64,000 nucleotides of DNA, from positions 1 to 64,000 of the IMG/VR virus record IMGVR_UViG_3300042523_000723. One strand, 5' to 3'. The notes under the pieces were generated by a model. The model was not told the DNA's origin. It ran no database searches and saw only the letters and a list, made by a program, of their open reading frames with translations. The position numbers and the translations under genes are program-made. This stretch comes from a virus. Each line of letters starts with the position of its first letter. Within the stretch, counting starts at the first letter, position 1. This document shows positions 48,201 to 55,570 of this stretch, one piece after another.

Positions 48201-48470
48201 GAAGGTTTTAATGATGATATTATTATGGCATATGCAATGGCAATATTCATTGTACAAACATCTTTTAAAAAATTAGAACAAGTGGAAAAACAAACTAAGG
48301 CAATGTTAGAGAGTTGGGTAAATGTGTCAAACATCCAAAGTAAACCAATGATTAATGGACAACAACACATTAATCCCTTCTATACTAACACACCAACGTA
48401 TAATCCAGTCCACCCCAATAATGGTAATAATGATAATGGTGAATACAACTGGTTATTCGGAATTAAATAG
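45300..48470 (+). CDS. Terminase large subunit (T4 gp17-like) with intein
   Basis: This 1056-aa protein becomes about 600 aa after splicing. It is the packaging motor: the ATPase drives DNA into the prohead and the nuclease cuts headful ends. The P-loop-like segment is TKPRQAGVSTTTA (about 59-71), Walker B LVMDEAAFID (about 162-171) and the coupling motif ALIS/TPNG, split by the intein. The RNase H-like nuclease begins YIMGVDVSRGDGKDSSTIV (about 815), continues AYTIVDITGG and ends GFNDDIIMAYAMA (about 970), with three acidic residues. The Pro/Asn-rich tail is unstructured. Confidence 0.95.
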   Translation: MDRAEQLKIFARCLGDPTYAIETFLKTFDLTQKGMVPFKLYYKQKEIIKSYEKNNRNLVTKPRQAGVSTTTAAYIAVKTAFGDPDNPHKVLILANKQTLAQEFLKKVKDFLEQIPYWVWGLDESTDYLEINSKGHLKLKSNGCEIRALATSKDALRGFTPTFLVMDEAAFIDNGADVFGAALASLGTGGKIALISCVTDDTFIFTDKGLRQVSDFIDYGQPDNPNEGYYVDEYSILGKDKTRQSNILVNNGLQDTIKITTTNSFLEGTLTHKLWVYQSETKIYSWLPMGEIKEGDYVNIQYGYNLFGDDDKIEHNYIFNNKEKKPKKIYKEIDNDLSYLIGLYLSEGSSYKKYNKKGELVGVSITLTCGDFIGDSINNAGFNYSCHDGLHYTISSKYLGSLLENLGIDLSLTATKKFIPKKLLSLSKEKTIHLLKGFMDGDGYSDSVRGRIGINISSKKMCLQIRYMLSNLGILTDYQEGINKGSKLIPTKSNYYRLSATSIDALKYFELIGFNFERKEKKKDSIKKVNLNNRYRIIPNGKIILRRIIDDNNLVRRFRGSNLKLTSIRLSDKNKTSNLSVNIFKSFIDYIENNLGIDITKYNIDKILMEKSKWVRVSKIEKSKNKTYDFSLPETDDFWCHSVLYNNILGHQTPNGMDELYYKTYDKSKTGDNNFNIVEMKWYQDIRYNRGLYWVRGDEKEEEIKCESLGRTKLRWEYKGVIYETDESTIDYYEVMVKDGWKPLSPWYDEMSADMGDPKKIAQELDVSFIGSGGNVIEDEYIVYHEENFVFDPNFSAEAEKSMWIWKKPEVGHKYIMGVDVSRGDGKDSSTIVILDFENLEQVAEFKHKLPPDMLAEIVYKYGNMYNAYTIVDITGGMGVATVLKLLEMEYEYLHYDDPKSRKLSEKYSKTVYKQGDKVPGFNVGNTRLQMVSELEEHIRENKTIIRSRRLISELRTFVYKNGRPDHMEGFNDDIIMAYAMAIFIVQTSFKKLEQVEKQTKAMLESWVNVSNIQSKPMINGQQHINPFYTNTPTYNPVHPNNGNNDNGEYNWLFGIK
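45885..47252 (+). other. Contiguous intein with LAGLIDADG nuclease in terminase
   Basis: Residues 196-651 (456 aa). Block A is CVTDDTFIFTDKGLRQV. Two LAGLIDADG helices follow: LIGLYLSEG (about residue 338) and LLKGFMDGDG (about 432). Block F is KTYDFSLPETDDFWCHS. The end is ILGHQ followed by extein Thr. The terminal Gln instead of Asn is a known but uncommon variant. It sits between Ser and Thr of the ISTPNG coupling motif, a slow-evolving site. Confidence 0.9.
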
Positions 48471-48494
48471 AATGTAAACATTTAGAATTTTGAT

Positions 48495-48502
48495 ATATTT
48501 AT
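48495..48502 (+). promoter_or_regulatory. Late-promoter-like ATATTTAT element
   Basis: ATATTTAT, 31 nt before the portal ATG. Confidence 0.5.
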
Positions 48503-48533
48503 TATAATAGTAATAAAGTATATTTAAGTAAAA

Positions 48534-50444
48534 ATGGCAAAAAAAACAATATTCCAACAATTAAACGATTTATTTGGCCCAGAGGTTGTGAAACCGCAAA
48601 ATAAATCAAGGTATTCAATTAACGATAAAGAACTTCTTAAAACTAAATCTAAAGAAGAATATGATTTTGAAAAGTTAAAAAGACAACAAGATTCGTATCT
48701 TTCTAATATGTGGCAAAAAGTGGATAATGAAATCTACCAACATTCCATATATTATGAAACAACTAGGTTAGCATCTTATGCGGATTTTGAGGGTATGGAG
48801 TTTTTTCCCGAAATCGCCGCCGCATTAGATATAATGATGGAAGAATCTACCACATTAAATTCGGATAACAAAGTTATTAACATATTTTCTGAAAGTAGGA
48901 GAGTTAGAAGAATATTAGAAGACTTATTTTTTAATAGATTAGATATACATACATCATTACCTATGTGGACGAGAAATGTTTGTAAATATGGTGATGATTT
49001 TTTATTCCTCAATATAGATAGTGAAGAAGGGATTACAGGTGTTAAACAATTACCAAATATTGAGATTAGTAGAAAGGAAAATGAAGGTTTCGGTGAAAAT
49101 CCTGCGAATGCCGAAACTGATAAAATTAACCCAATTAAATTTATATGGGGTCAAAGAAATATTGAGTTTAATGCGTGGCAAATCGCACACTTTAGGTTGT
49201 TGGGCGATGATAGGAGACTACCTTACGGAACTTCAATGTTGGAAAAAGCGAGAAGGATATGGAAACAATTGTTACTTTCTGAAGATGCGATGTTGATATA
49301 CAGAGTAACTAGGGCACCTGAAAGAAGAATCTTTAAAATATTTGTCGGTAACATTGATGAGAAAGATGTACCCGCATATGTTAACAATATTGCGAATAAT
49401 TTTAAAAGAAGTCCTGTTATTGATCAAAACACGGGGCAGGTAGACACTAGATATAATCAAATGGCTCAGGACCAAGACTATTTTATCCCAGTAAGAGACA
49501 CAAACGCACCTTCACCAATAGAGACTCTACCAGGAGCATCTAACCTATCTGAGATTGCAGACATTCAATACCTTCAGAAAAAATTGTTTACTGCACTTAG
49601 AGTACCTAAACCATTCTTAGGATTTGAGGAGGTTAATGGTGAAGGTAAAAACTTAGCGTTACAAGATATTAGATTTGCTAGAACAATCAATAGAATTCAA
49701 CAAGCAATGATACAAGAATTAAATAAGATTGCTATCATTCATTTATATATTTTAGGGTTAGAAGATGAGTTAGAAAACTTTACACTAACATTGAATAACC
49801 CGTCTACTCAGGCAGAGATGTTAAAGGTAGAACAAACTCAATTAAAGGTAACCCTATATAAAGATGTAGTATCAGATGCGGGTAATGGATTCGGAACAAT
49901 GTCAATGACTAGGGCGAAAAAAGAAATTTTAGGAATGTCTGAAGAAGAAATAAGAAATGATTTAGAACAACAAAGATTAGAAAAAGCTGCCGCAGCAGAA
50001 ATGGAACAAACCGCAACTATCATTAAGAAGACAGGTATCTTTGATAGGGTAGATAAACTTTATGGTGATTTTTCTACATTAACCGGTGGTGTACCCGCAG
50101 AGGGTGGTGGTGAAGAAGGTGAAGGCACAGGTGGTGATGACTTAGGTGGGTTCGGAACAGACACTGGAGGTGACTTAGGTGGAATCGGAACAGACACTGG
50201 TGGTGCAGAACCCGCACCAACCGAAGAGTCAATAAAGAAAAAAGACAATCTTTTATTAGAGCAAGGAAGAAGAAGATACGAAGAGAAAGTTAATAAATAT
50301 CAAAGAATTTATTTAAATAGACTTATGGAAAGTTTAGATAAGGATGAAAGGGTTTTTAACTTAGATGAGGTAGAAAAGGATACTGAAATACTAAACTCTA
50401 AAATTAGTGATATGGCAAAAGAAATCGATAATTTAATTAAATAG
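48534..50444 (+). CDS. Portal protein (T4 gp20-like)
   Basis: This 636-aa protein forms the dodecameric ring at the special vertex where DNA enters and the tail attaches. T4-type portal landmarks are MWTRNVCKYGDDFLFLNID (about 144-162), RRLPYGTSMLEKARRIWKQLLLSEDAMLIYRVTRAPERR (about 232-270) and LQKKLFTALRVPKPFLGFEEV (about 345-365). A Gly/Asp-rich linker with two repeats of GGFGTDTGG / GGIGTDTGG (about 525-560) precedes a helical C-terminus. It lies directly after the terminase, as expected. Confidence 0.95.
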   Translation: MAKKTIFQQLNDLFGPEVVKPQNKSRYSINDKELLKTKSKEEYDFEKLKRQQDSYLSNMWQKVDNEIYQHSIYYETTRLASYADFEGMEFFPEIAAALDIMMEESTTLNSDNKVINIFSESRRVRRILEDLFFNRLDIHTSLPMWTRNVCKYGDDFLFLNIDSEEGITGVKQLPNIEISRKENEGFGENPANAETDKINPIKFIWGQRNIEFNAWQIAHFRLLGDDRRLPYGTSMLEKARRIWKQLLLSEDAMLIYRVTRAPERRIFKIFVGNIDEKDVPAYVNNIANNFKRSPVIDQNTGQVDTRYNQMAQDQDYFIPVRDTNAPSPIETLPGASNLSEIADIQYLQKKLFTALRVPKPFLGFEEVNGEGKNLALQDIRFARTINRIQQAMIQELNKIAIIHLYILGLEDELENFTLTLNNPSTQAEMLKVEQTQLKVTLYKDVVSDAGNGFGTMSMTRAKKEILGMSEEEIRNDLEQQRLEKAAAAEMEQTATIIKKTGIFDRVDKLYGDFSTLTGGVPAEGGGEEGEGTGGDDLGGFGTDTGGDLGGIGTDTGGAEPAPTEESIKKKDNLLLEQGRRRYEEKVNKYQRIYLNRLMESLDKDERVFNLDEVEKDTEILNSKISDMAKEIDNLIK

Positions 50445-50464
50445 AACTTTTTTATAAATTCAGA

Positions 50465-50472
50465 ATATTTAT
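50465..50472 (+). promoter_or_regulatory. Late-promoter-like ATATTTAT element
   Basis: ATATTTAT, 14 nt before the ATG at 50487. Confidence 0.5.
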
Positions 50473-50486
50473 TTATAAAAAAGAAC

Positions 50487-51251
50487 ATGGAGAATTTTGG
50501 TAATATTAAAGATACCTTTAAAAATTTAGTAGTAGAGTCTATAATTAAAAAAAACGAAAAGAGTAAAAAACTATTTTCTAAATTTTTAAAAACAATTAAA
50601 GAAAATAAAACATTAAAGAATCAATATCTAATTTATAGTAATTTACAAAATAGTAGGTTCGATGATGGTGTTGAGGCGAAAGAATTCGTTAAGGAGAATA
50701 TTGAACTACTTAAAGGTTTAAACGAAGGACATATCGTAAAAGGTAATGAGTTTTTCGTTAAATTACTTAAAGGTAATAAAATCATAAAAGAAAATCAAGA
50801 ATTCTATAATAAAATATCTTATTTAGTTAACACCGAAAAAACACCTTCGAATATTAAAAAAATTAATGAGACAATTAATTATATAGTTAAAAATATGTTA
50901 GAAAAAGAGGAAGTAAAAGAGGTTGTTACGGAAAGTGTATATTTACCACCTAGTGTGTTAACAAAATTGGCAGTAAATAAGTTTAATTCTAGATATTCTA
51001 ACATTAGTGAGTCAGAAAAAGAAATCATTAAAACAGTACTTAATGGTACAAGTGAAGATAAAGAAAATATTTTCAATAAATTAAAAAGAGAGTGTATTGA
51101 TGGTATCGATACTAAATTAAATGAGTCTTCTGATTTAGATCTTAAAGATAAACTATTAAAAGTTAAGGATAAACTACTGAACAATAGTTTCAACATAGAT
51201 TCTTTTACTACTGATATTACAAGATTACACGATTTAAAAGAATCAATATAA
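50487..51251 (+). CDS. Helical prohead-core candidate
   Basis: This 254-aa protein is all-helical and Lys/Glu/Asn-rich, starting MENFGNIKDTFKNLVVES (tag-like, VE/S). Several (I/L)NE or VTE sites follow (GLNEG near 77, VVTES near 150, LNESS near 215), as expected of a core protein degraded by the prohead protease. Its position between portal and prohead protease equals that of T4 genes 67/68. No sequence family is recognised. Confidence 0.55.
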   Translation: MENFGNIKDTFKNLVVESIIKKNEKSKKLFSKFLKTIKENKTLKNQYLIYSNLQNSRFDDGVEAKEFVKENIELLKGLNEGHIVKGNEFFVKLLKGNKIIKENQEFYNKISYLVNTEKTPSNIKKINETINYIVKNMLEKEEVKEVVTESVYLPPSVLTKLAVNKFNSRYSNISESEKEIIKTVLNGTSEDKENIFNKLKRECIDGIDTKLNESSDLDLKDKLLKVKDKLLNNSFNIDSFTTDITRLHDLKESI

Positions 51252-51271
51252 CTAATAAAAAAATAAGAAAA

Positions 51272-51622
51272 ATGAAAAAAAGAGTAATAAGACTTAGTGA
51301 ATCTGATTTACAAAGAATTGTAAAAAGAGTGATTAAAGAAAATATGATTAATGAATTAGGTGGGATGGACGATGGACACCCTAGATTCGGTGATGTTAAA
51401 TTTTCTGATTTATCGAGAGACGAAATATTAAGAATGGGTGGTAGTGAATACTCAGAAGATTCTGACGATGATTTAACTGATGACAATGAATATTATGACT
51501 TTGATGGTGATATTGATGACTTAAAGGGTGGTCGTAGAGGGAAATTGCCAATTATGAGGTCAATGCCTTCACGACATAATACCGGAGATAGACCGTTCAG
51601 AAGAGGAAATAGAAAAATGTAA
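51272..51622 (+). CDS. Tagged small acidic protein, possible prohead core
   Basis: This 116-aa protein starts MKKRVIRLSESDLQRIVKRVIKEN then MINEL, the fullest version of the SESDL tag. The middle is acidic (YSEDSDDDLTDDNEYYDFDGDIDDL) and the C-terminus Arg-rich (RGKLPIMRSMPSRHNTGDRPFRRGNRK). Location in the 67/68 position suggests a core component; the match of its tag with those of cargo genes hints that the tag binds the core or scaffold. Confidence 0.55.
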   Translation: MKKRVIRLSESDLQRIVKRVIKENMINELGGMDDGHPRFGDVKFSDLSRDEILRMGGSEYSEDSDDDLTDDNEYYDFDGDIDDLKGGRRGKLPIMRSMPSRHNTGDRPFRRGNRKM

Positions 51623-51660
51623 AAAAACGGATTAGGGCCGTTATTGTCTACGGACAAATA

Positions 51661-51697
51661 TTACCCACTAGAGTTCGCTACTATAGTGGGTTTTATT
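51661..51697 (+). terminator. Rho-independent terminator
   Basis: ACCCACTA and TAGTGGGT pair with an 11-13-nt loop, followed by TTTTA. Confidence 0.7.
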
Positions 51698-51708
51698 TGC
51701 GATTAAAT

Positions 51709-51737
51709 TTGACATTTCACGAATATTTTTGTATTAT
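51709..51737 (+). promoter_or_regulatory. Sigma70-type promoter
   Basis: TTGACA (51709-51714), 17-nt spacer, TATTAT (51732-51737), for the 51781 gene. Confidence 0.55.
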
Positions 51738-51780
51738 TATTAACAAACTTTTAAATAACAATACATGAAAAAAATTATGA

Positions 51781-52218
51781 ATGAAATTAGGAAAAGAAAT
51801 CAAATTAGATTTATTAGAAAACTATAAAACTAAGATTGGTACTGTTAACAACAAAGAATCAAAAAGTATCTATATTAATCTATCTGCGTGGGGCGAATTA
51901 GATGAATTAGACGAAAATCTAAATTACGAATATTTTTTAAGTAATTTAAGAAAAAAAATAAAACAAAAATTAAACAACTATCTAGATCAAGATTTATACT
52001 ACAATAACAAATACATTGTAGATTTAGATATGAGAACTTCAGGACTATCAGTAGAAAAAAAAAGTTTTATGTCTTGTGAAATAACACTCTTCCAAAAAAG
52101 ACATTATCCGTTAAACAACCCAAAAATTATAGATAGTACTAAAAGTATTATTTATAATGTCGTAAAAAATTGTATAGAAACCAATAACGTTTTTACTTTC
52201 CATAAGAGAAAAAAATAA
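51781..52218 (+). CDS. Hypothetical protein
   Basis: This 145-aa protein (MKLGKEIKLDLLENYKTKIGTVNNKESKSIYINLSAWGELDE...) is mixed alpha/beta and unrecognised. It is notable for having a host-type promoter and terminator-bounded unit in the middle of the late head-gene block, so it may be a later insertion. Confidence 0.55.
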   Translation: MKLGKEIKLDLLENYKTKIGTVNNKESKSIYINLSAWGELDELDENLNYEYFLSNLRKKIKQKLNNYLDQDLYYNNKYIVDLDMRTSGLSVEKKSFMSCEITLFQKRHYPLNNPKIIDSTKSIIYNVVKNCIETNNVFTFHKRKK

Positions 52219-52236
52219 TTTTTTTAACATAGTGAT

Positions 52237-52244
52237 ATATTTAT
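52237..52244 (+). promoter_or_regulatory. Late-promoter-like ATATTTAT element
   Basis: ATATTTAT, 20 nt before the prohead-protease ATG. It rules out an upstream in-frame start at 52232. Confidence 0.5.
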
Positions 52245-52264
52245 TATTAAAGTATATCACTATT

Positions 52265-54076
52265 ATGGAAATATTAAAAAATAACGATAGCAATAAGAGG
52301 GGTGTCCTTATTGAGTATGATTCGGGATACATTTCACCAAAAGATAACCAGAACTTTATTAGTGAAATGACTAAACTATCAAAAGGGGAACCTATCATAG
52401 AGGAACCTTTGATAGTTTATGCGGTTATGCAAAAATATGGGGTAGAAAACAGAAATGGAAGAGTATACCCTGAAGCTATACTTAGACGAGAAGCGGAAAA
52501 CTACCTTAAACTTATTAAAGAAAAAAGAGCGTTAGGGGAATGCGTACCTGAAGGTACTGAGATTTACACCACTGATGGGTGGTTTAAAATTGAGGATGTT
52601 AAAGTTGGTGATAAAATTTTAACAATGAATATTGATACCAACTTCATTGAGGAACAAAATGTTACGGATACTATCAAAAAACAATATGACGATGACTTAA
52701 TCCATATCTATAACAATAGTAGTTTAGACATGAAAATCACTAAAAAACATAAAGTAGTATTATGGGATAGAAATGATAAATCTTATATCTTAACTGGTGA
52801 AGAATTATATGATAAAATAAAAAATAAAGATTCTAAAGTATCTCATTCTTATATTAAACATTCCGCAGAATGGGTAGGTGATTCACCTAAAACTTATACA
52901 TTAAAAAATAGTGATATTACTATAGATATAGAAGATTGGGTTTCTTTTTTAGGTATTTTTATTGCCGATGGACATTGTAGTGGAACTAAAGGTGGCAATA
53001 AGAAAAATTTAGTATGTATTACACAAGTGAAGGAAGAGTCCTCAAAAATGATTGAGTCTTTACTTGAACGGTTACCTTTTAAATATAGTGTATCAGATAA
53101 CAGACAATATAACATATATAGTAAAGAATTATATGATGAATTGTTCAGTTTAGGGAATTCATATCAAAAACATATACCTAATTATATTAAACAATACTCA
53201 CCGGAATTGTTAAATATTTTATTAGATTGGTTATTACTTGGTGATGGAAGAAACAGACACAATAGTAAAAATGAATTAATTAAAGAATATGTCACTACAT
53301 CAAAATCTTTGGCAGATGACGTATTCGAAATTATAGTAAAACTAGGGTACGGTGCAACAATTAACACAATCACACCAAAAGATAGAATTATTGTTGATGA
53401 AAACGTAGTCTTTAGTGAGGTTGAAAATGAAGATGGAACAATTTCTTTAATTAAAGAAAAAATTAAAACTAAACGATTAATAAAATCTTCTGATTCTAAA
53501 GTATTATATAATGTACACCTTAGAACTAATAAGGGAATTTATTTAGATCATAGATTTATAAAGATTGATAAGATTAAACATAATGATTATGTATACTGTG
53601 TAACTGTCCCTAATAGTACGTGGTTAATGAGATCAAATAATAAGATCTCTTGGACACATAATTGTGACCACCCAGAATCATCTATTGTTGCGGTAAGTAG
53701 AATTTCTCATAATGTGGTAGACCTTTGGTGGGAAGGTAATGTACTTATGGGTAAGTTAGAAATCATTATGTCACCGGGATTCGTAAACCAAGGAATTATA
53801 TCTTGTGAAGGTGACAGAGTAGCGAATTATTTGAGAAAAGGTTTAAAGATTGGTGTGTCATCAAGAGGTGTAGGTTCTTTGGAAAAAGAAGGTGGTAAGA
53901 ATATAGTGCAAGACGATTTTGAATTAATTTGTTGGGATATTGTTACCTCACCGTCTACTCCAGGTTCTTGGATTTATAGTGATGTTCCATCTAGAGAACA
54001 ACAGATGTCTGAGTCGAATATTAAAAAAGAAGATGCTATCCTTAAAGATAATTTAAATAATTTTTTACTCGATTAG
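52265..54076 (+). CDS. Prohead maturation protease (T4 gp21-like) with intein
   Basis: This 603-aa protein becomes about 229 aa after splicing. It is a serine protease (HK97/herpes assemblin-type fold) that cleaves capsid, scaffold and internal proteins after (I/L)xE. GVENRNGRVYPEAIL (about 58-72) opens the fold. The intein interrupts ALGE/CDHPESSIV, which holds the catalytic His. LKIGVSSRGVGSL follows with the nucleophilic Ser. It sits directly before the scaffold gene, the usual order. As it must act on the tagged proteins, splicing of its intein gates head maturation. Confidence 0.92.
   Translation: MEILKNNDSNKRGVLIEYDSGYISPKDNQNFISEMTKLSKGEPIIEEPLIVYAVMQKYGVENRNGRVYPEAILRREAENYLKLIKEKRALGECVPEGTEIYTTDGWFKIEDVKVGDKILTMNIDTNFIEEQNVTDTIKKQYDDDLIHIYNNSSLDMKITKKHKVVLWDRNDKSYILTGEELYDKIKNKDSKVSHSYIKHSAEWVGDSPKTYTLKNSDITIDIEDWVSFLGIFIADGHCSGTKGGNKKNLVCITQVKEESSKMIESLLERLPFKYSVSDNRQYNIYSKELYDELFSLGNSYQKHIPNYIKQYSPELLNILLDWLLLGDGRNRHNSKNELIKEYVTTSKSLADDVFEIIVKLGYGATINTITPKDRIIVDENVVFSEVENEDGTISLIKEKIKTKRLIKSSDSKVLYNVHLRTNKGIYLDHRFIKIDKIKHNDYVYCVTVPNSTWLMRSNNKISWTHNCDHPESSIVAVSRISHNVVDLWWEGNVLMGKLEIIMSPGFVNQGIISCEGDRVANYLRKGLKIGVSSRGVGSLEKEGGKNIVQDDFELICWDIVTSPSTPGSWIYSDVPSREQQMSESNIKKEDAILKDNLNNFLLD
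52541..53662 (+). other. Contiguous intein with LAGLIDADG nuclease in prohead protease
   Basis: 374 aa. Block A is CVPEGTEIYTTDGWFKIEDV. Block B region is NSSLDMKITKKHKVVLW. LAGLIDADG helices are FLGIFIADGH and LLDWLLLGDG. Block G is ISWTHN followed by extein Cys. Inserted one residue before the Asp-His of the active site. Confidence 0.9.
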
Positions 54077-54107
54077 TAAAATAATTAACACTTTTCTAAA
54101 ATATCGC

Positions 54108-54115
54108 ATATTTAT
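54108..54115 (+). promoter_or_regulatory. Late-promoter-like ATATTTAT element
   Basis: ATATTTAT, 60 nt before the scaffold ATG, the longest leader among these elements. Confidence 0.4.
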
Positions 54116-54175
54116 TTAGTGAACGTATAACATTGCGTTAAATAATAATTAATAACAATTAAAAAAAAAAGTAAA

Positions 54176-55531
54176 ATGGCTGAAAAAAAGAAATCAATCA
54201 TCGAAGAGGCTTTACTAGAAGCAAAGTCTTTAGAGGATGCCTTAAAAGCCAATACGAAAGAAATGCTTGCGGCACTTATGTCCAAGGAATTTGAAAGTAT
54301 CGTCGAGTCATCTTTGAAAAAGGGAGATGAAGAAAAAGAAAAAAAAGTCTCAGAACAAGAAGATGAGATAGATTTAGAAATGATCGATACAGAAGTTAAA
54401 GGATCCGATGATGAAGAAGAAGAAGAAGACCTTTTAGATCTTGAAGATGAAGAATCTGATGAGGTGGAAGACATCGAATTAGATTTAGATGATGAAGTAT
54501 CTGATGAAGAGTCTGATGACATTGAACTTGACTTAGACACCGACCTAGACTTAGACGCTAGTGAAGGTGAAGAAGGAGAGGAAATGAAATTAGATTTAGA
54601 ATTACCTTTTATGGGTATGGGAGGAGAAGAAGTAATGGACTTAACAGGTGCGTCTGATGACGAAGTTGTTAAAGTTTTCAAAAAACTCTCTGACGATGAT
54701 GAAGTAGAAGTTGTAAAAGATGCTGGTGGTATCCATCTAACAGATAATAAAACAGGTGCAGAGTATTACATTAAGGAATCTATGGATGAAATGAGACATT
54801 CTATGAACGAAAAAGAGTATTGCGCTGAAGGGAATTGCGGTTCTATGTACGAAGAAGTAATGTACGAGATAGAATTAGACGAAGATTCCGACATGATGGA
54901 AATGTTTAAAGAAATGGGTGGTATGAAAAAAAGTCACTATGGTGAAGACTACCACATGGAAGAAGGCGCTTACATTGATGAGGAAGAAGAAAAATTAGAA
55001 GAGGACAAACTACAAAGACACAGAAAGTTCGCTGGTAAACAAAGATACAGTGGCACTAAAGTGGGTAGAAGAGACGAATCTATAAAACTTCGTAAACCTT
55101 TAGTAAATAGAACCCCAAAATCATCTACAGTTTCTGAATCTAAGATAATGAAAGAATACACAGAGTTAAAATCTAAAAACGAAGAGTATAAGAAAGCACT
55201 TAATGTATTCAAAGACAAACTTAATGAGGTGGCTTTGTTTAACACTAACTTAGCGTATGTGAATAGAATCTTCACTGAGCATTCGACAACGAAAAAAGAA
55301 AAAATGGATATCCTTAAGAGGTTTGACAATGCTGAGTCGATAAAAGAGTCTAAGAACATATACAAAACAATTAAGACTGAGTTAGATAATAAGAAACCAA
55401 TTAACGAGTCAGTACAAAAAAAAGTTAATAAGACTATTGAGTCGTCAAAGTCGCAAAATCTAAATGAGTCTACAGCATATGTAGATCCACAGATATCTGC
55501 GATTAAAGATTTAATGAGAAGAATCTCATAA
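54176..55531 (+). CDS. Prohead core scaffold protein (T4 gp22-like)
   Basis: This 451-aa, extremely acidic protein has D/E runs at about residues 60-145. The N-terminal helix is MAEKKKSIIEEALLEAKSLEDAL and the C-terminal helices are rich in Lys/Glu. (I/L)xE sites occur throughout (PINES, NLNES near the end), matching degradation by the prohead protease. It has a Cys pair (YCAEGNCGS). The segment FAGKQRYSG...RRDESI resembles LAGKQRNLD of the 38187 protein. Its place between protease and capsid gene identifies it; sequence likeness to T4 gp22 is only compositional. Confidence 0.8.
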   Translation: MAEKKKSIIEEALLEAKSLEDALKANTKEMLAALMSKEFESIVESSLKKGDEEKEKKVSEQEDEIDLEMIDTEVKGSDDEEEEEDLLDLEDEESDEVEDIELDLDDEVSDEESDDIELDLDTDLDLDASEGEEGEEMKLDLELPFMGMGGEEVMDLTGASDDEVVKVFKKLSDDDEVEVVKDAGGIHLTDNKTGAEYYIKESMDEMRHSMNEKEYCAEGNCGSMYEEVMYEIELDEDSDMMEMFKEMGGMKKSHYGEDYHMEEGAYIDEEEEKLEEDKLQRHRKFAGKQRYSGTKVGRRDESIKLRKPLVNRTPKSSTVSESKIMKEYTELKSKNEEYKKALNVFKDKLNEVALFNTNLAYVNRIFTEHSTTKKEKMDILKRFDNAESIKESKNIYKTIKTELDNKKPINESVQKKVNKTIESSKSQNLNESTAYVDPQISAIKDLMRRIS

Positions 55532-55570
55532 AAATAATAAAATAACAAAAATTAAAAAATAATAAAAAAA

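Noticed and set aside
51765-51824. Short tag-like frame MKKIMNEIRKRN before the 51781 gene
   Set aside because: It overlaps the 51781 gene out of frame, ends after about 20 codons and has no cargo; too weak to call.
52232-52264. Upstream start for the prohead protease
   Set aside because: The extra 11 residues (MIYLLLKYITI) would be encoded within the ATATTTAT promoter element; the ATG at 52265 fits better.
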